From positions 3,715,459 through 3,779,458 of the forward strand of contig JACAXG010000026.1 in NCBI GenBank assembly GCA_018881555.1: 64,000 nt of DNA, written 5' to 3'. This document shows, one piece after another, positions 63,053 through 64,000 of this stretch (within the stretch, counting starts at the first letter, position 1; each line of letters opens with the position of its first letter). The translations under genes and the position numbers were made by a program. The DNA is from Amblyornis subalaris (taxonomy: Eukaryota > Chordata > Aves > Passeriformes > Ptilonorhynchidae). The notes below the pieces were generated by a model that made no database searches, had not been told where the DNA came from, and saw only the letters and a program-made list of their open reading frames with translations.

Positions 63053-64000
63053 TCCAAAACCTGGGCTCTGTCCTTGCAGCTCCTTGTGCTGGATAATAGC
63101 AGCTCACGTTGGAATACTGATAATCTCTGCTAATATCTTGCCAGCTACCTGCCACAATATGATTTAGCTGTGTTCCAGAGCCAATCTTCATCTGATCTTC
63201 AGTGAAATTTAAACCTATACATTTTGCAGAGAAAAAGGTTCTATGAGCAAATATTTCAGATATGCCATGCTGAGGATTTTTTCATGAGACTCTCTAAAAT
63301 CAGTGAATTGGTCACCAGGTGCCTTAAGATAGTAAGCACAACAGCCTTCTTAAAAGCTAGTGGACACCACACACATTTCTGCTGTTGGATGTTTCTGCTT
63401 TGCCCTAAGCAAAACTAATATTAAAAAGACAGGCACATTTTCAAATATTGATTGTGTTGCTGGTGAATGTAAGTTTGACTCTCCTAAAGGAAAGTCATTC
63501 CTTTGAAGGATGGGAGATGCTCAGCGGTTATTGTCCGATTAGCTTTTATCCAGCATTGTTTGCTGCTGTTAGTTATACAGTAATCAAATAAATGTCCTAG
63601 TGCTCTGAAGGCAAACGTACTTTAGGAGAAATCTTAAAGATTTCTGAGAATTAAAGAGACAAAATTATGTACTTATAAAGTGTTTTGTTCCAGACTTATT
63701 ACCTCATCTGATCTTTGTCTCAGTTTATGTAAGTGAAATAATTTCTATGTAGTTTTAAATCTGATCTTATCTTGGAAGTGAACAAAACTAAATGAAGCTC
63801 AGTTTAAATGAATATTTTAAGTGAGAGGTGAATACTTAATGGGATTTATCAAAGCCACAGTAAAAGTATTTCATTTCTTTAGGTCAACCTTTTAAAGTGA
63901 TCTCAATCAGACAAACGAGCAAAATTGTCCCAAACTACTCTGAGCAAGTCACCACAGGATAAGCAAGTTACAGATTCAGCGATTTTGAGATAAGTGGGTG
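63053..64000. other. Unique AT-rich non-coding DNA
   Basis: I see no gene, repeat family or regulatory motif that can be supported here. Confidence 0.5.

Noticed and set aside
62701..63096. 131-codon open frame with C/V-rich repeats
   Set aside because: It is produced by the T/G-rich and GT-rich low-complexity tracts; the opposite strand gives an equally long H/T-rich frame.
1..64000. CRISPR arrays, operons, rRNA or tRNA genes
   Set aside because: None is visible. The regular repeats here are satellites without spacers, and no tRNA cloverleaf or rRNA core could be recognised by eye.

Overview
The window looks like avian nuclear DNA from a gene-poor, AT-rich interval. The main evidence is several CR1-family LINE copies with the 3' end typical of bird CR1 (a tail related to ATTCTATG repeats). 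There are no mammalian SINEs and nothing bacterial. Isolated single 'n' positions indicate a draft assembly. I do not recognise any conserved protein-coding gene. Most of the 64 kb is probably intergenic DNA or a very long intron.

Layout. From 1 to 2050 the sequence is unique and non-coding. From 2051 to 3222 there is a striking compound minisatellite. Its first part (2051-2340) is a nearly perfect 10-bp array of units resembling AACYRGWTCM. Its second part (2388-3222) is a C-poor, G/T-rich array of about 77 units with a mean length near 10.8 bp. From 4030 to 4260 a small CpG-enriched block holds a possible first exon. A CR1 copy with reverse-transcriptase remnants lies at 5331-6460. Candidate short exons lie at 11.76 kb (+ strand) and 12.6-12.9 kb (- strand). 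A much older CR1-like element lies on the minus strand at about 13.3-14.23 kb. From 15 to 31 kb the DNA is unique, with a short CR1 3' end at 15.3 kb, a 29-T run and a strong G-quadruplex motif. At 31.3-31.76 kb there is an unplaced, LTR-like, CpG-retaining block. Further CR1 fragments lie at 33.8, 39.0, 42.6, 43.3, 47.0 and possibly 53.8 kb. From 54 to 59 kb there are three more exon-like segments. At 60.85-61.32 kb there is a second CpG-enriched block, and at 62.95 kb a perfect 31-bp purine/pyrimidine alternation.

How it might fit together. Five splice-bounded segments on the plus strand (4.04, 11.76, 54.12, 58.77 and 58.97 kb) have mutually compatible phases. Joined, they give one 282-nt open frame ending in a stop codon with AATAAA two bases downstream. 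This is a hypothesis about a small unrecognised gene or a spliced non-coding transcript. Pseudo-exons are common in vertebrate DNA, so it needs transcript evidence. The best-supported content is the CR1 elements and the 10-bp-periodic satellite.
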